Below are positions 9,065-17,631 of a stretch of 21,861 nucleotides of DNA, piece after piece; within the stretch, counting starts at the first letter, position 1, and each line of letters starts with the position of its first letter. The stretch lies in NCBI GenBank assembly GCA_003427395.1, contig BFEA01000158.1, forward strand, positions 2,102,901 through 2,124,761. Direction: 5' to 3'. The notes below the pieces were generated by a model, which had not been told where the DNA came from, did not search any database, and saw only the letters and a list, made by a program, of their open reading frames with translations. Position numbers and translations under genes: made by a program. Origin of the DNA: Chara braunii. Taxonomy: Eukaryota > Streptophyta > Charophyceae > Charales > Characeae.

Positions 9065-9335
9065 GGGTAGCTTGATCTCCCGAACCAGCTTGTAAGGTTT
9101 GTTCCTGGTCGACTTTGCAAAACTTGAAAGTGAGACGATGCCATTCATTGCAACCCACGCGAAAGAATCAGAAGATTCATTTGGTAAGTGGTGCAGCCAG
9201 CTACGGGCCACGTGACTACTATGGATGAACATCTGCCAGCTACGGAACCGGGGGTTGCCCTTGACACCCCAATTGAAGAGAACGAACACCACCTGCTGAG
9301 GCGTGATGTCAAAAAGTGAAAAGTGAAATGAGGCT
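9065..9335 (-). CDS. Unrecognised ORF of about 90 residues, protein-like composition
   Basis: The minus strand holds an open frame ending at a TAG at about 9065-9067. Starting from DITPQQVVFVLFNWGVKGNP (about 9309 downwards) it continues through FRSWQMFIHSSHVARSWLHH and ends KPYKLVREIKLP. Composition is balanced and not low complexity, unlike most ORFs nearby. There is no upstream Met with a plausible start, so it would have to be an exon or a fragment; a possible acceptor AG (CGCCTCAG on the minus strand) lies near 9300. I do not recognise a family. It lies on the same strand as the decayed sequence at 6.3-8.0 kb and could belong to the same element. A chance ORF is a real alternative. Confidence 0.25.
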
Positions 9336-10250
9336 CAACACACGACAATCGAAAAAAAGAAACTCACCGGCTAAATGAAATGTGGGGCCTGAAAGCGTAT
9401 GGCCTTGCGGTCCTTGACACTGCGACGTTGCGAACCAAAAAAAAAGACCCCCATGCCCCAAAAACTCTGCGGGGCATCTTGTGTCCCATCAGACAACTGC
9501 TTGGGGCTGATTTTCGTTGGGCCCATGGAAAGCGCCTTACAGGGCCCACTTTTTCCGAGTCCTTTCAAGTATTCCTTTGAAGTATTATGTAGATATAGAT
9601 AGATAAAAAACAACAATACAGTGAATGCAGGATCCATAATCAATGTCCGATTGCTCCTTGTTACTGCCAGCCTTGTAAAGAGCCCTCCCTTGGCCTACTC
9701 CACCCGCCTTCTACCTCGCTCTGGCACATGTGTATGGCGGTATTTTCAAAGGCAACACAAATGCTCTCATCCCGTCTCCATCATCCACCACCAAGCCCAT
9801 TCTCGGGAACGAAGTCCCCCTTTCAGGGACCTTCTTTATGCAGTGCCAACCTTGGAGGTGAAGATGCAGGTCCACCATAGCCAAAGGTGAGTCTTCTTCC
9901 AACCTTTTTTTCCTTCCTCAACCTCTACTACACCATAGCCTGGCCAGAGGTCCTTCTCCGTCACCTCCATAGCCTAGGACTACTCCTACCTCCCCTACTA
10001 TGCCTCCATAGCCGTGGAGGTGATCTCCATCACTCTCCAGCTGCACCTTCTACCTCCAGCAGCTCTCCCACTTCGTCCTCTCGGCAGAGCAGCATGACTG
10101 GCGGGTGAACGAGCGGACTGCTCCACATGATGTGCTTTGGTTGCCCACCTGCAGTGCCTGTTGGTTGGGCACCACTTGCCTCTACGCGGCGTGGCACCTA
10201 CTTTTGGCGGGAACATCACTGCAGACTGATATCTATCTATAGGCCTTGAA
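9336..10250. other. No supported gene
   Basis: 9370-9560 is GC-rich with A-runs and loosely resembles the interior of the TTAA-bounded elements, but has no recognisable ends. 9590-10250 is pyrimidine-rich, with CTCC/ACC words and no conserved ORF. Confidence 0.4.
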
Positions 10251-10299
10251 CCTCTCGACAATGCTGCAAAGGCCCAGAGGCGCAGGGCCCTCACAGTTG

Positions 10300-10660
10300 A
10301 GCCCCAGGCACATTCTGGAAGGGCCCTGGGGCGCAGCTACTAGGACTGCATGTGCCAGGCCAGCCAGGCCAGGCCAGCCAGCCAACTTTCCATGAAGGAA
10401 AGTGGGAAGCCAGATCCAGGCATATTCTGGCATGCCACTCGTGTGGCAGTGCTGCTGGAGCGCAGGCCGAGCACAGGCTCGGGATGGAGGGCGCACACGG
10501 GTGCAGGTGGACAGAGCTGCAAGGAGCAGCGAGTGAGGCAGCCATAGCCAGGCTGCGCTCACAGGGAGCCGGCAGGGTATGGTGGTGGTCCGCGGGGGTT
10601 GTGGGGACAATACAAGGCAGGGGCGTGCGAGGGGACATACCTGGTGTGGGAGGTGTACCG
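10300..10660 (+). repeat. Dispersed repeat, copy A
   Basis: Collinear with the reverse complement of 13700-14060. In order both copies show GAAGCTACTGGA / GCAGCTACTAGGA, a CAGCCAGG segment, a CTTTCC..GGAAAG hairpin (10387-10403 here), a GTGCTGCTG segment, GCAGCCATAGCC, a TGGTS..GGGNGTTG segment and finally ACATACCTGGTG (10635-10646). Long indels and mismatches separate these blocks. There is no coding content, and the ends are approximate. Confidence 0.6.
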
Positions 10661-11110
10661 CATGGGTGGGGTACTCATGTACATCGGGTTGCTGCTGAAG
10701 AGAACCTGTTTGTGCCATTAGTTGATAGGCTAGTCTAGGTGCTGTCTGATCCTAGTCTGGGCGCCAAGCGCCATATAGAAGAGTGCCATTGGACACGTTG
10801 GTGGTGGAGGCAAGATGGGGGCTTACATTGTTAATTGAGCTCATTGCTTTGGTCTTATTTGGTGTATATATTGGTTCATGCTGCTTTCTGTTCGAGCACA
10901 CCTTTCTGGTTCTTGATGGGATGATGCAAAATCTGGTTTCTGTCATTTGCACTGCGCATTTTCCTTGCAGTTATTTTTTACCCACCTATATAGTTACTGG
11001 CTCTGGCTCTTACAGAGGTTGGAAAACTGGGGCCTGGTGATGTGAGGCAACGCAGGTTTGTCCACCCCCCGGCGCGGACTCCCGACGGGGTTTGGGGGTG
11101 CTAACCCGGG
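10661..11110. other. No supported gene
   Basis: Unique-looking sequence. A T/G-rich run (10830-10990) reads as a short hydrophobic ORF but shows no family motif. Confidence 0.4.
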
Positions 11111-11117
11111 TCCGGAT

Positions 11118-11164
11118 CCCCCCCCCCGTCTCCCCCCCCCCCCCCCAAAAAAAAAAAAAAAAAA
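11118..11164. repeat. Adjacent poly-C and poly-A homopolymers
   Basis: Two long C-runs are followed by about 18 A. The surrounding 11040-11400 contains many further homopolymer runs (T, G, A, C), and base calling here may be unreliable. Confidence 0.8.
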
Positions 11165-11620
11165 CCTGTGGCATATAAAGCCACAAGACACCTTGGGGTC
11201 CGCAGGGGCGGTCGGCTGGAATTTTTTTTTTGGCTCTGCGGAGTTCCAGTTTGGGGGGAAAAAAAGCGGTTCCCCGCATTATTCCTCGCGGGGAGTGCCG
11301 GGAAGCAAAAAAAAAAAGCTGAAATTTGCTCCCCCCGGGACCCGCTCACCCCAGGGGGTCGGGAACCAGAGGTCCCTGCGCGGGGGTCCGGAGGTCGATC
11401 GACAACCTCGGCTCATGCCCTGGGGATCCCTGTGTGACGACACTGGGGCAACGAAGTCCATCCATCTTCTTCGGGTATTCTATTCAAACAAGAATGGCCA
11501 TATACACATACACGTACATCCTAACAATGAGGCAACCATCGGATAAACTACGAAGATCAGATTTGAAGAGAAAATGTCGGTGGTATGACGAATCCGCCGT
11601 TGATGTTCAGCGTTGTTCAT

Positions 11621-11777
11621 AAAAAGGACTTTTGCTAAAATCTCCTCTCCCCTTGTGTCCTTCGTACAATTTCGCCCAATAACCCCTGTTCTGGCCCTGA
11701 AAAAGGACTTTTGCTAAAGTCTCCTCTCCCCTTGTATCCTCGTACAATTTCGCCCAATAACCCCTGTTCTGGCCCTG
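11621..11777. repeat. 79-bp tandem repeat, two units
   Basis: Two nearly identical units begin AAAAAGGACTTTTGCTAAA at 11621 and 11700 and end CTGTTCTGGCCCTG. The period of 79 shifts the reading frame between units, so the repeated peptide seen on the minus strand is not evidence of a gene. Confidence 0.95.
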
Positions 11778-12070
11778 GAACTGAAATTTCAGCCAATTTC
11801 GTGAAATTTTGTCCAATTTCATTCCCAATCTGTCCCAATTTCGTCCCCAACTGGCGGGCCTAGCTCAGTTGTTATGCCTATGAACTGTAGAAATACAGAC
11901 ACAATTTCGAATCCAGATGAAATGAAAGATGATCAGAGTAAAATACGGGCTGATCGGTTCAATCATTCAGTGTTGATATCTCAAGGCCGTCTCCCTTTTA
12001 AAAGGAACAAAGAAAGAAAGTGAAAAAAATATCGTCCCCAATTTCGCTCAGTTTTGTTTAATTTCGTCCC
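11778..12070. repeat. Degenerate CAATTTCGTCCCC-type short repeats, split by a SINE
   Basis: Words such as CAATTTCGT, CCAATTTC and TCGTCCCCAATTTC recur on both sides of the SINE insertion (11790-11850 and 12029-12070), so the tract was continuous before insertion. Confidence 0.75.
11851..12028 (+). mobile_element. tRNA-derived SINE, copy 1, with target-site duplication
   Basis: The head resembles a tRNA: an A-box-like TAGCTCAGTTG (11861-11871) and a B-box-like ATTTCGAATCC (11904-11914), spaced as in pol III internal promoters. The body shares GATATCTCAAGGC, a CCCTTTT segment and an A-rich AAAGAAAG tail with copy 2. ATTTCGTCCCCAA (11838-11850) and ATATCGTCCCCAA (12029-12041) flank it as a 13-bp duplication with one mismatch. 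The host tract contains this word repeatedly, so the duplication alone is not decisive. It ends about 470 bp before the guanylate kinase ATG. Confidence 0.75.
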
Positions 12071-12137
12071 CAATTTCATACAATTCTCTTCGGGTAGCAA
12101 CAAATGCCATTTTTGGTGTAATGGTAGCGAGTGTCTG

Positions 12138-12260
12138 ATGTTGATGATGATGGTGGTGGTAGTGGTGGTGGTGGTAATGACGATGACGACGATGATGACA
12201 ATGATGACAATGATGACGATGATGACGGTGATGATGACGATGATGATGATGATGATGATT
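12138..12260. repeat. GAT/GGT/GAC triplet microsatellite
   Basis: A run of GATGAT, GGTGGT and GACGATGAC triplets lies just upstream of the P-loop exon. His-run and Met-run ORFs through it are artefacts of the triplet. Confidence 0.95.
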
Positions 12261-12496
12261 AGGATGATGTTCTAACAATGTCAGTGGGATGCATTGCTTA
12301 TGCCATGTAGTAATTCGTTGTTTTGCGGAAGACAGAAATCTCGCCAAACGGAGACGGAGCACTGCAGTGGAAATTTGCGTCGGATAACAAACACGATTAC
12401 CCAGTGCGTAAATGGGGGATCATCGGCAGGAGAGAAGATCTATATGCATGTGCGACTGCTGCCAATATAGGGGTGCTGGAATCACAAGGCTTCACT

Positions 12497-12766
12497 ATGT
12501 CAGGGGCTCAAACAGAAGCAGGATCCATGGCGCTCCCATCAAAATTTGGCTCGGTTACAGACTTTAAGCCGGCGATTAAAGAATTGGATGTAAAGACGGC
12601 AGAGGCTATGGGCAGCGAGGGGTCTATGGACTCTGGAGCGATTCTCGGCAGCGTGGAGAGCTCCTTGGGGGGACCTTTGGGAACAGGACCACAGGCCCCT
12701 CCACCATCCCCTCTGATCATTGTCATCAGTGGCCCAAGTGGCGTCGGCAAAGATTCTGTCATCAAG
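12497..12766 (+). CDS. Organellar-type guanylate kinase, first visible coding exon (P-loop exon)
   Basis: Guanylate kinase transfers phosphate from ATP to GMP to give GDP, feeding guanine nucleotide pools. The sequence and leader style match the plant plastid/mitochondrial type rather than the cytosolic type. The reading frame is open from about 12314, and the first in-frame ATG is 12497. From that Met the exon gives 90 residues: an acidic, Gly/Ser/Pro-rich leader (about 1-70), then a hydrophobic strand PLIIVIS and the P-loop GPSGVGKD (79-86). It ends in VIK before a consensus donor AAG/GTACG, in phase 0. The usual Ser/Thr after the P-loop Lys is Asp, which I recall as normal for plant organellar kinases. 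The leader from this Met lacks a basic, Ser-rich transit peptide, so the true start may lie in an upstream exon. Candidate acceptors are AG at 12469-12470 and 12365-12366. The start is uncertain; the identity is firm. Confidence 0.85.
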
Positions 12767-13690
12767 GTACGATATAGAAACCCCTTTCATTCTGCCTCTA
12801 TGATGTTTACGAAATTTAGTTTTGCGAGGGGGGTAATCGGTAATAGAAAACAGTTGATTACCTCTCCTTTAAAACCGGACATGAAATTTATATATAATAT
12901 ATATTATATACCTTTCTTCTTCTGCATTTGTGTTTCTATCCGTTTCTGTATGGTCTACGTTCGTTATGTCTGCAACCATAAACACCTGGGGAAGTTAATT
13001 CACTCTCCCATTTCCATTAGCCATGTCTGCTATCTGTCAGCAACTGAGAAATAACTTCAAATAAGTCGTTCTCCCAACCCGTGCTAGGGGGTTAGGCTCA
13101 ACCCTGAGGAGATAGACTCAGAACTATGCTGACCATGCTAGATATGATATATGGGTAGATAGCGCGGGGTATGTAGGTAGGTAGCTAGTGTGAGGTGGCA
13201 ATCATTGAGACGAGAAAATAGCGTAGTCGCCGTAGTGTTGAAAAAAGGGGGGGAAAAAACAGCTGTCTCGCATATGAGGAGAAGGCAGCTTCTCTTAAAA
13301 AAAAGAGGAGGAGGAAGAATAAGTCATTCTCCCTCTCTTTTTGTCGTGTCTGCAATCATCAGCAACCGAGAAACAATTCACCAAACCTGTCAGACTGCCT
13401 GTGTTGGTGGCAACGCCTACCAGGGCAGAATGGAACGGATTCCCCCGGAGGCAGCGCCTATCATCTCTTTCACCCCCCTAAATTTCCCCTTCATTCTTTT
13501 GTTTGTAGTATTTCCTGGACACTGGAATTTGCCATACCCTCCAGTCAAATGACATTCAGTATCCGGTGTTCAGTCATGGTGAACACCAGCGCCCAGCCTA
13601 CACTACTCGCCTATCCTACTACACCAGCGTTCACGCAACAGGCTCACTTCGACTTTGAAGACCAATGTACATGACGTCAACAGCATAGCT
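12767..13690. other. Intron segment, mostly unique
   Basis: There is a weak duplication: TCTGCTATCTGTCAGCAACT (about 13026) and TCTGCAATCATCAGCAACCG (about 13349) are each followed by GAGAAA-AA-TTC, and AATAAGTCRTTCTCCC also occurs twice (about 13059 and 13318). A G-run/A-run patch lies at 13240-13320. No gene is seen. Confidence 0.5.
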
Positions 13691-13699
13691 GACCTCCCT

Positions 13700-14060
13700 C
13701 ATGCACCAGGTATGTATCTCGTCTCTCCTCATCATCCCTGACTTCCCACAGTGTGCGTCCTCAACACCCAAAGACCATCATCGCCATCCAGTCCTGCGCC
13801 CAGCAACCCGGCTATGGCTGCCGTGCGCCCACTGCCCAGCAGTGCACCTCACACCCCAGCGCCCGTGCGTCGGACCCAGCCGGCAGCTTCGCGCAGATCA
13901 CGAAGTTGCAACGCAGCAGCGTGGCCGCATTGCCTGCCTAGGTCAGAGAGCCCCACCCAGCAATGCTCACTTTCCTATATGGAAAGTGAGCTCGGCCTCT
14001 GCTGCCTCTGGTCCTGGCTGGGCGAGCATCCAGTAGCTTCCGGGCCTCAGTGCCTGCGCC
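13700..14060 (-). repeat. Dispersed repeat, copy B (inverted relative to copy A)
   Basis: The reverse complement aligns in order with 10300-10660. The centre is the 25-bp near-palindrome spanning 13966-13990 (CTCACTTTCC..GGAAAGTGAG). GGCTATGGCTGCCGTGC (about 13810) and CACCAGGTATGT (13704-13715) are the complements of blocks in copy A. Copies A and B lie about 3 kb apart on opposite strands, flanking the P-loop exon. Confidence 0.6.
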
Positions 14061-14376
14061 CAGGCCCAGTTGCAGTTATGGGCCTGGGCCCTTTACAGTT
14101 GGGTACGTCCAGGCAAACCACGGACCTCCACATGTTCGCTGTGATCTCATTGGCTCTCGGCCACTATGTGCCGACAATGCTGCAATCTCATTGGCCCGTG
14201 GCCGTTGTATGTGTGTCGGCCTCTGAAAGCACACGCCCAGGGCCTTAACTGTACGGGGCCCTGGCTCAACTGCCCGTCGAGGCTGCAACTTCTGGAAAGA
14301 GCCTAGAGAGGCTCACGTTGCTCTGTAACCAACTGGCATGCTGCCACTGTCTGATACCCACATATGAAAAGATGTC

Positions 14377-14600
14377 AAATCTTGGCCTCTTGTGAATATT
14401 CAGGCCCACCTTCACTTAGGGCGGGCACAGGGCTTGCTGAGGGCCTCCTCCCAGAACATGTGCATGTCTGTTAAGGGCCCATGCAAGGGCTCATTCCCCA
14501 CACATATACGACCCCTTGAGGGTGATCACACTGGCCTGTATATTGGCAGGCCCACCGTCACGTAGGCCGGGCAAGGCCTTTCCAGGCACTTCCGAGGGGT
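14377..14600. repeat. 146-bp direct repeat, GGCCC-rich
   Basis: AGGCCCACCTTCACTTAGGG (14402) and AGGCCCACCGTCACGTAGGC (14548) each follow a TGGCCT..TAT segment. GCTGAGGGCCTCC (about 14434) also occurs at about 4033, which suggests a wider family. Confidence 0.65.
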
Positions 14601-14679
14601 CAAATCCTCGCACATGGCGACATTGAGAACACGTTCTGATAATGAATTGAGAACTGTGCTGATAATAATTTAATAAATG

Positions 14680-14795
14680 AAAAAAGTTTAATTTTTTTTT
14701 TAAAGAAGTGAAAAAAAAGAGGAAAATAAAAGGGAAAAAAAAGAGAAAAAAAGAGAAAAAAAGGGAAATTGAAAATGAGGAAAAAAAACCTTGTG
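14680..14795. repeat. A-rich/T-rich low-complexity tract
   Basis: TTTTTTTTT followed by GGAAAATAAAAGGGAAAAAA-type purine runs lies directly left of the first TTAA end at 14801. Confidence 0.85.
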
Positions 14796-14800
14796 ATGTC

Positions 14801-15652
14801 TTAAACCGCCAGTACACCCGCTAAAATTCCGAACCTACCTGCCCACTGCGCGCCACTATTTTCCGAGCCTTCTGCGTGAGGGTACCTGCAGTGGGAATTT
14901 CGGAAGTGGCACTGGTGCCGGCGGTCTGCCTGAAGGGAAAAAAGAAAAGAAAAGAAAAGAAAGGAACAAACATGCCAGAGAGCAATGATGTCGTGAAAGG
15001 ATGTCATGGAGGCCATACGCAAACGATCACTTTCCTGAATGCATCTGACCACTATTACGGGGAGAGGGAAACGTTGCTGTTTTTCCTTTTTTTCTCGTTT
15101 TGTGTTTTTCTTCCTGGCCCTGCCAGCAAGGCAGCGCATATTCCTCTTGCTCAGAACGCCCTCGCTGAGGGCATACTCACACTAGTGACGTTGAAATGCA
15201 TCCAACCACTTTCACGGCCAAAGCGGTGTTGGCCTTTTTTTTTTTGTTCTTTTTTTGAGTCTGACAGTCCTGCTCCCCGTGTTCTACGCTCTGCTGAAGT
15301 GCCCTCACTGAGGGCAAACTCGCACGAGCACTCCAAAAAGTGTATCCAACTGCAATCACGGCCAAAGGCTTTATTATTTTTTTTTTTGAGAGAGTCCGAC
15401 AGTCCTGCTCCCCGTGTTCTACGTTCTGCTGAAGTGCCCTCACTGAGGGCAAACTCGCACGAGCACTCCAAAAAGTGTATCCAACTGCAATCACGGCCGA
15501 AGCTTGTTTTGTTTTTTGGGGCGTATGGATTTGAGATGGGCCCAAAAATTGGAAAACCTTCTGACGCTCCGTCCTGCCCCGAGCCCGCCTTTTACTTCTT
15601 GTGGTGACAAGTTGTTTTGCTGCAAGGCTGAGGCCGTGTACTGGTGGTTTAA
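14801..15652. mobile_element. TTAA-bounded element, about 844 bp, with internal tandem repeats
   Basis: The left end is TTAA then ACCGCCAGTACACCCGC. The right end, read inward, is ACCACCAGTACACGGCC, then TTAA at 15649-15652. The terminal match is about 13 bp. The right 150 bp resemble the shorter family members (GCAAGGCTGAGGCC near the end). The interior carries an AAAAG pentamer run (14939-14972) and three related units of about 135 bp. It may be one expanded element or two fused pieces; the outer ends support the former only weakly. Confidence 0.5.
15157..15498. repeat. Three related units of about 135-144 bp with a GCCCTCACTGAGGGC hairpin
   Basis: The units at 15257-15363 and 15392-15498 are nearly identical with 135-bp spacing. 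A more diverged partial unit at 15157-15233 has the same order. Each holds a GCCCTCNCTGAGGGC inverted repeat, then ATCCAAC and TCACGGCC followed by a T-run. 135 is a multiple of three, so one frame stays open through them, but poly-T/Phe runs and the intron setting argue against coding. Confidence 0.9.
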
Positions 15653-15824
15653 ACCGCCAGTACACGATCCCAGCTTTATGGAGATTTGTTCGTCGCCTTC
15701 TCCAAAAATTTCACTCCTCGGGCCTACAGGACCACAATGGCTGGCGGTGCCTGATAAAATCTGCACTGCTGGCCGTTCGGAAAAGATTGGTGCGCACTGC
15801 AGCGTGGGTGTACCGGTGGTTTAA
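15649..15824. mobile_element. 168-bp TTAA-bounded element, shares TTAA with both neighbours
   Basis: Left ACCGCCAGTACACGATCC and right (inward) ACCACCGGTACACCCACG, with TTAA at 15649-15652 and 15821-15824. The interior motif AGGACCACAATGGCTGGCGG (15728-15747) matches the element at 2.95-3.15 kb in the same orientation. Confidence 0.8.
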
Positions 15825-15996
15825 AGCTCCAGTAGAACATACATAGGCCCGCGGGTGTCAGCGTGGAACCCGCACCACTTCCTAGGCTGCAGATTTTTTT
15901 TTTTCAATGGCGCCCCATGCCGCGCGGCCCCTCCAAGTTTTGTTTGTGACGACAAAAAACTTTCTGCAAGGCTGGGGCTGTGAACTGGCAGTTTAA
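15821..15996. mobile_element. 168-bp TTAA-bounded element, diverged ends
   Basis: Left AGCTCCAGTAGAAC and right (inward) ACTGCCAGTTCACAGCCCC; TTAA at 15821-15824 and 15993-15996. GCAAGGCTGGGGC before the right end matches its neighbours. The interior has a T-run then AATGGCGCCCCATGCCGCGC. It is the same length as the preceding element but lies in the opposite orientation. Confidence 0.7.
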
Positions 15997-16198
15997 ACTA
16001 CCAGTAAGTACACCTGGGCCTGCAGGTGCCATACCGCGCGGCAAGCTTTTCAGAACTGCCAGTGGCACACTTCTTTTCTTTTTTTTGGCTGGCGCCGCGA
16101 GTCATTGTGGTGATGCGGTAGGCCGAGCCTCTGGAATTTTCATAGCTGACGAGTTTCTTTTTTTTCAGCAAGGCTGGGGCCATGTACTGGTGGTTTAA
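15993..16198. mobile_element. 198-bp TTAA-bounded element, last of the array
   Basis: Left ACTACCAGTAAGTACACC and right (inward) ACCACCAGTACATGGCCCC; TTAA at 15993-15996 and 16195-16198. The interior TTTGGCTGGCGCCGCGAGTC (about 16084-16103) resembles the 21.4-kb element. Only one TTAA separates it from the previous element. Confidence 0.75.
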
Positions 16199-16321
16199 CA
16201 CTTGCCATGTGGTTCTAATGAGAAGTGGGGGGCACTGGGGGCCGTATATAAGCCTGTAATACACCCCAGCTGGGCACCCAGGCGAGTCGTGTGGGTTACC
16301 TCGGGCGAGCGAAAGAGTTTT

Positions 16322-16361
16322 TGGTTTGTTTGTTTGTTTGTTTGTTTGTTTGTTTGTTTTT
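16322..16361. repeat. GTTT tetranucleotide microsatellite
   Basis: About eight to nine TTTG units. A complementary AAAC run occurs at 21744-21771. Confidence 0.95.
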
Positions 16362-16446
16362 CCCGCTGGAGGGGCTGTACTGTGCCCATTGAAGTGGAAG
16401 CCCACCAGCGTGCTCTTTCCTTTTTCTGAAAATTGAACGTCAAAAT

Positions 16447-16515
16447 CCACGCACACTGCCAGGGCCTGCATTTTTTGAAGCCAATGGGTTTGCATGCCCT
16501 GGCAGTGTGTGCGGG
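16447..16515. repeat. Strong hairpin with about 24-bp arms
   Basis: The left arm reads CCACGCACACTGCCAGGGCC then TGCA (16447-16470). The right arm is its near-complement (16491-16515), with only one or two mismatches. The loop is 20 bp. A weaker match continues outside (GTGCTCTTTCC versus GTGCTCCTTCA on the complement), so a longer foldback of up to about 150 bp is possible. Confidence 0.8.
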
Positions 16516-17170
16516 TTTCAAATGAAGGAGCACAGCTGTCATGGGGTGCAGTGGGAGCCAATGGCTCACTGGAGAGGACGCATGGCTCACTGCCTCCTCA
16601 CGTCGTTTCTCCAAGAGTGCTTTATTAAAATATTTTTTTGTTTTGTGCTGTCTTCCATCCCTTCCGACCGTCCTGACTTGATCCTGCCCTGCTGCTAGTC
16701 GGGCGTCAGCCCTGAGGTCATCTGTCATTAGAGTGCACCCAGGCGTGTACGACTCTGCTGGGGGAGGGTGGCACACAAGGGGGGGAAGGGGGGCGTGCAG
16801 GGGGAAAGCATGTGAGGCACAGTTCAGTATGTGTTCAACACCAGAGAGAGGGAAAAGGAGCCCTGATTGTTTGCTTGCACCAGACTCTTCTCCTGTTTGG
16901 AATCAGTCTTTTTTTTTTTTCTGTTTGGAATTAGTCTTTGGTTTTCTATTTTTTTGTGTTTTTTTTTATGTTTGAAATTTGCCCAGGCGTCCTCAGGGTT
17001 GGGCCACATGCATGTCCGATCCTCGTTTTTCCAAGCCCGATTGCTGCCATCCACCATTGGTGCAAAATCACGTCTTTTTCCCTGGTGCTGCCAGCCTTTT
17101 CCTTTTGGTAGGCTGAGCCCTGAAGGACACGAGGTGTCGACCGCCACGTTGGAATGAAATACCTCGGAAT
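16516..17170. other. Intron segment without a supported gene
   Basis: T-runs at 16908-16920 and 16949-16970 with CTGTTTGGAATYAGTCTTT repeated twice (about 16896 and 16921). GGGGGAAGGGGGGCG lies near 16780. No conserved ORF is seen. Confidence 0.5.
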
Positions 17171-17186
17171 CGTACTGGTCATTTAA
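17171..17186. mobile_element. Solo right end of a TTAA-bounded element
   Basis: CGTACTGGTCATTTAA resembles the family right end. About 100 bp upstream, TGGTGCTGCCAGCC recalls the interior motif. I find no matching left end, so this is a fragment or a chance match. Confidence 0.35.
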
Positions 17187-17409
17187 GGGCGCCAACCCCT
17201 GGGGACCCGTGACCCCTTCTGGGGTTCGGCAACCAGGTTTAGCATGCCTTTTTGGCAAGGCAGATGCAGCCTACTTGTGCACCTCCATGAATGGTTGGGG
17301 TGTGCCTTCAAGTAAAGGTGTTGCTCACGATGACCCTGGCAACTAAGCAGTCGGGACCCTCACTCTGTTGCAACAGGATGTGCTCTATTCAGATATGAGG
17401 TTACCTACC

Positions 17410-17597
17410 TTAAACCGCCACTACTCTTCAAAGGCAAACTTGAAATGCAAAGCTAACCTACAAGGGCGCCACCGGACCAAAATGGGTGGCGGCACCAGCC
17501 CGCCCCCAAAAAAAGTTGCACTGGCGTCTCAGCCAAGCTTGGCGTGCAGTTCTTTTCCGCCTCGGAAGAAAGAGGCTCAGAGATAGTGGTGGTTTAA
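17410..17597. mobile_element. 180-bp TTAA-bounded element
   Basis: Left ACCGCCACTACTCT and right (inward) ACCACCACTATCTCTGAGCC; TTAA at 17410-17413 and 17594-17597. The interior CCGGACCAAAATGGGTGGCG (17472-17491) matches the shared motif. Its right end, read inward, continues CTCTGAGCCTCTTTCTTCCG, nearly the same as the sequence after the left end at 21070. ACGCCAAGCTTGGC is also shared with the 21.3-kb element. Confidence 0.8.
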
Positions 17598-17631
17598 GGT
17601 TTCCTACTGCATACCTGAGCTCACTTGTACT

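Noticed and set aside
11607-11850. Minus-strand ORFs with a repeated QNRGYWAKLYE peptide
   Set aside because: The DNA repeat period is 79, so the frame shifts between units; the repeated peptide comes from the duplicated DNA, read partly in different frames.
11855-11925. Functional tRNA gene
   Set aside because: A- and B-box-like sequences are present, but the acceptor stem ends do not pair convincingly and the unit continues into a SINE body with a flanking duplication.
12048-12362. His-rich minus-strand ORF and Met-rich plus-strand ORF
   Set aside because: Both are direct readings of the GAT/GGT microsatellite.
12767-13054. Continuation of the kinase reading frame beyond the P-loop exon
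   Set aside because: Family similarity stops exactly at a consensus donor and resumes at 19536; the extension is intron.
14876-15607. 243-residue ORF through the 135-bp repeats
   Set aside because: It is open because 135 is a multiple of three; it contains poly-Phe from T-runs, lies within an intron and overlaps a mobile element.
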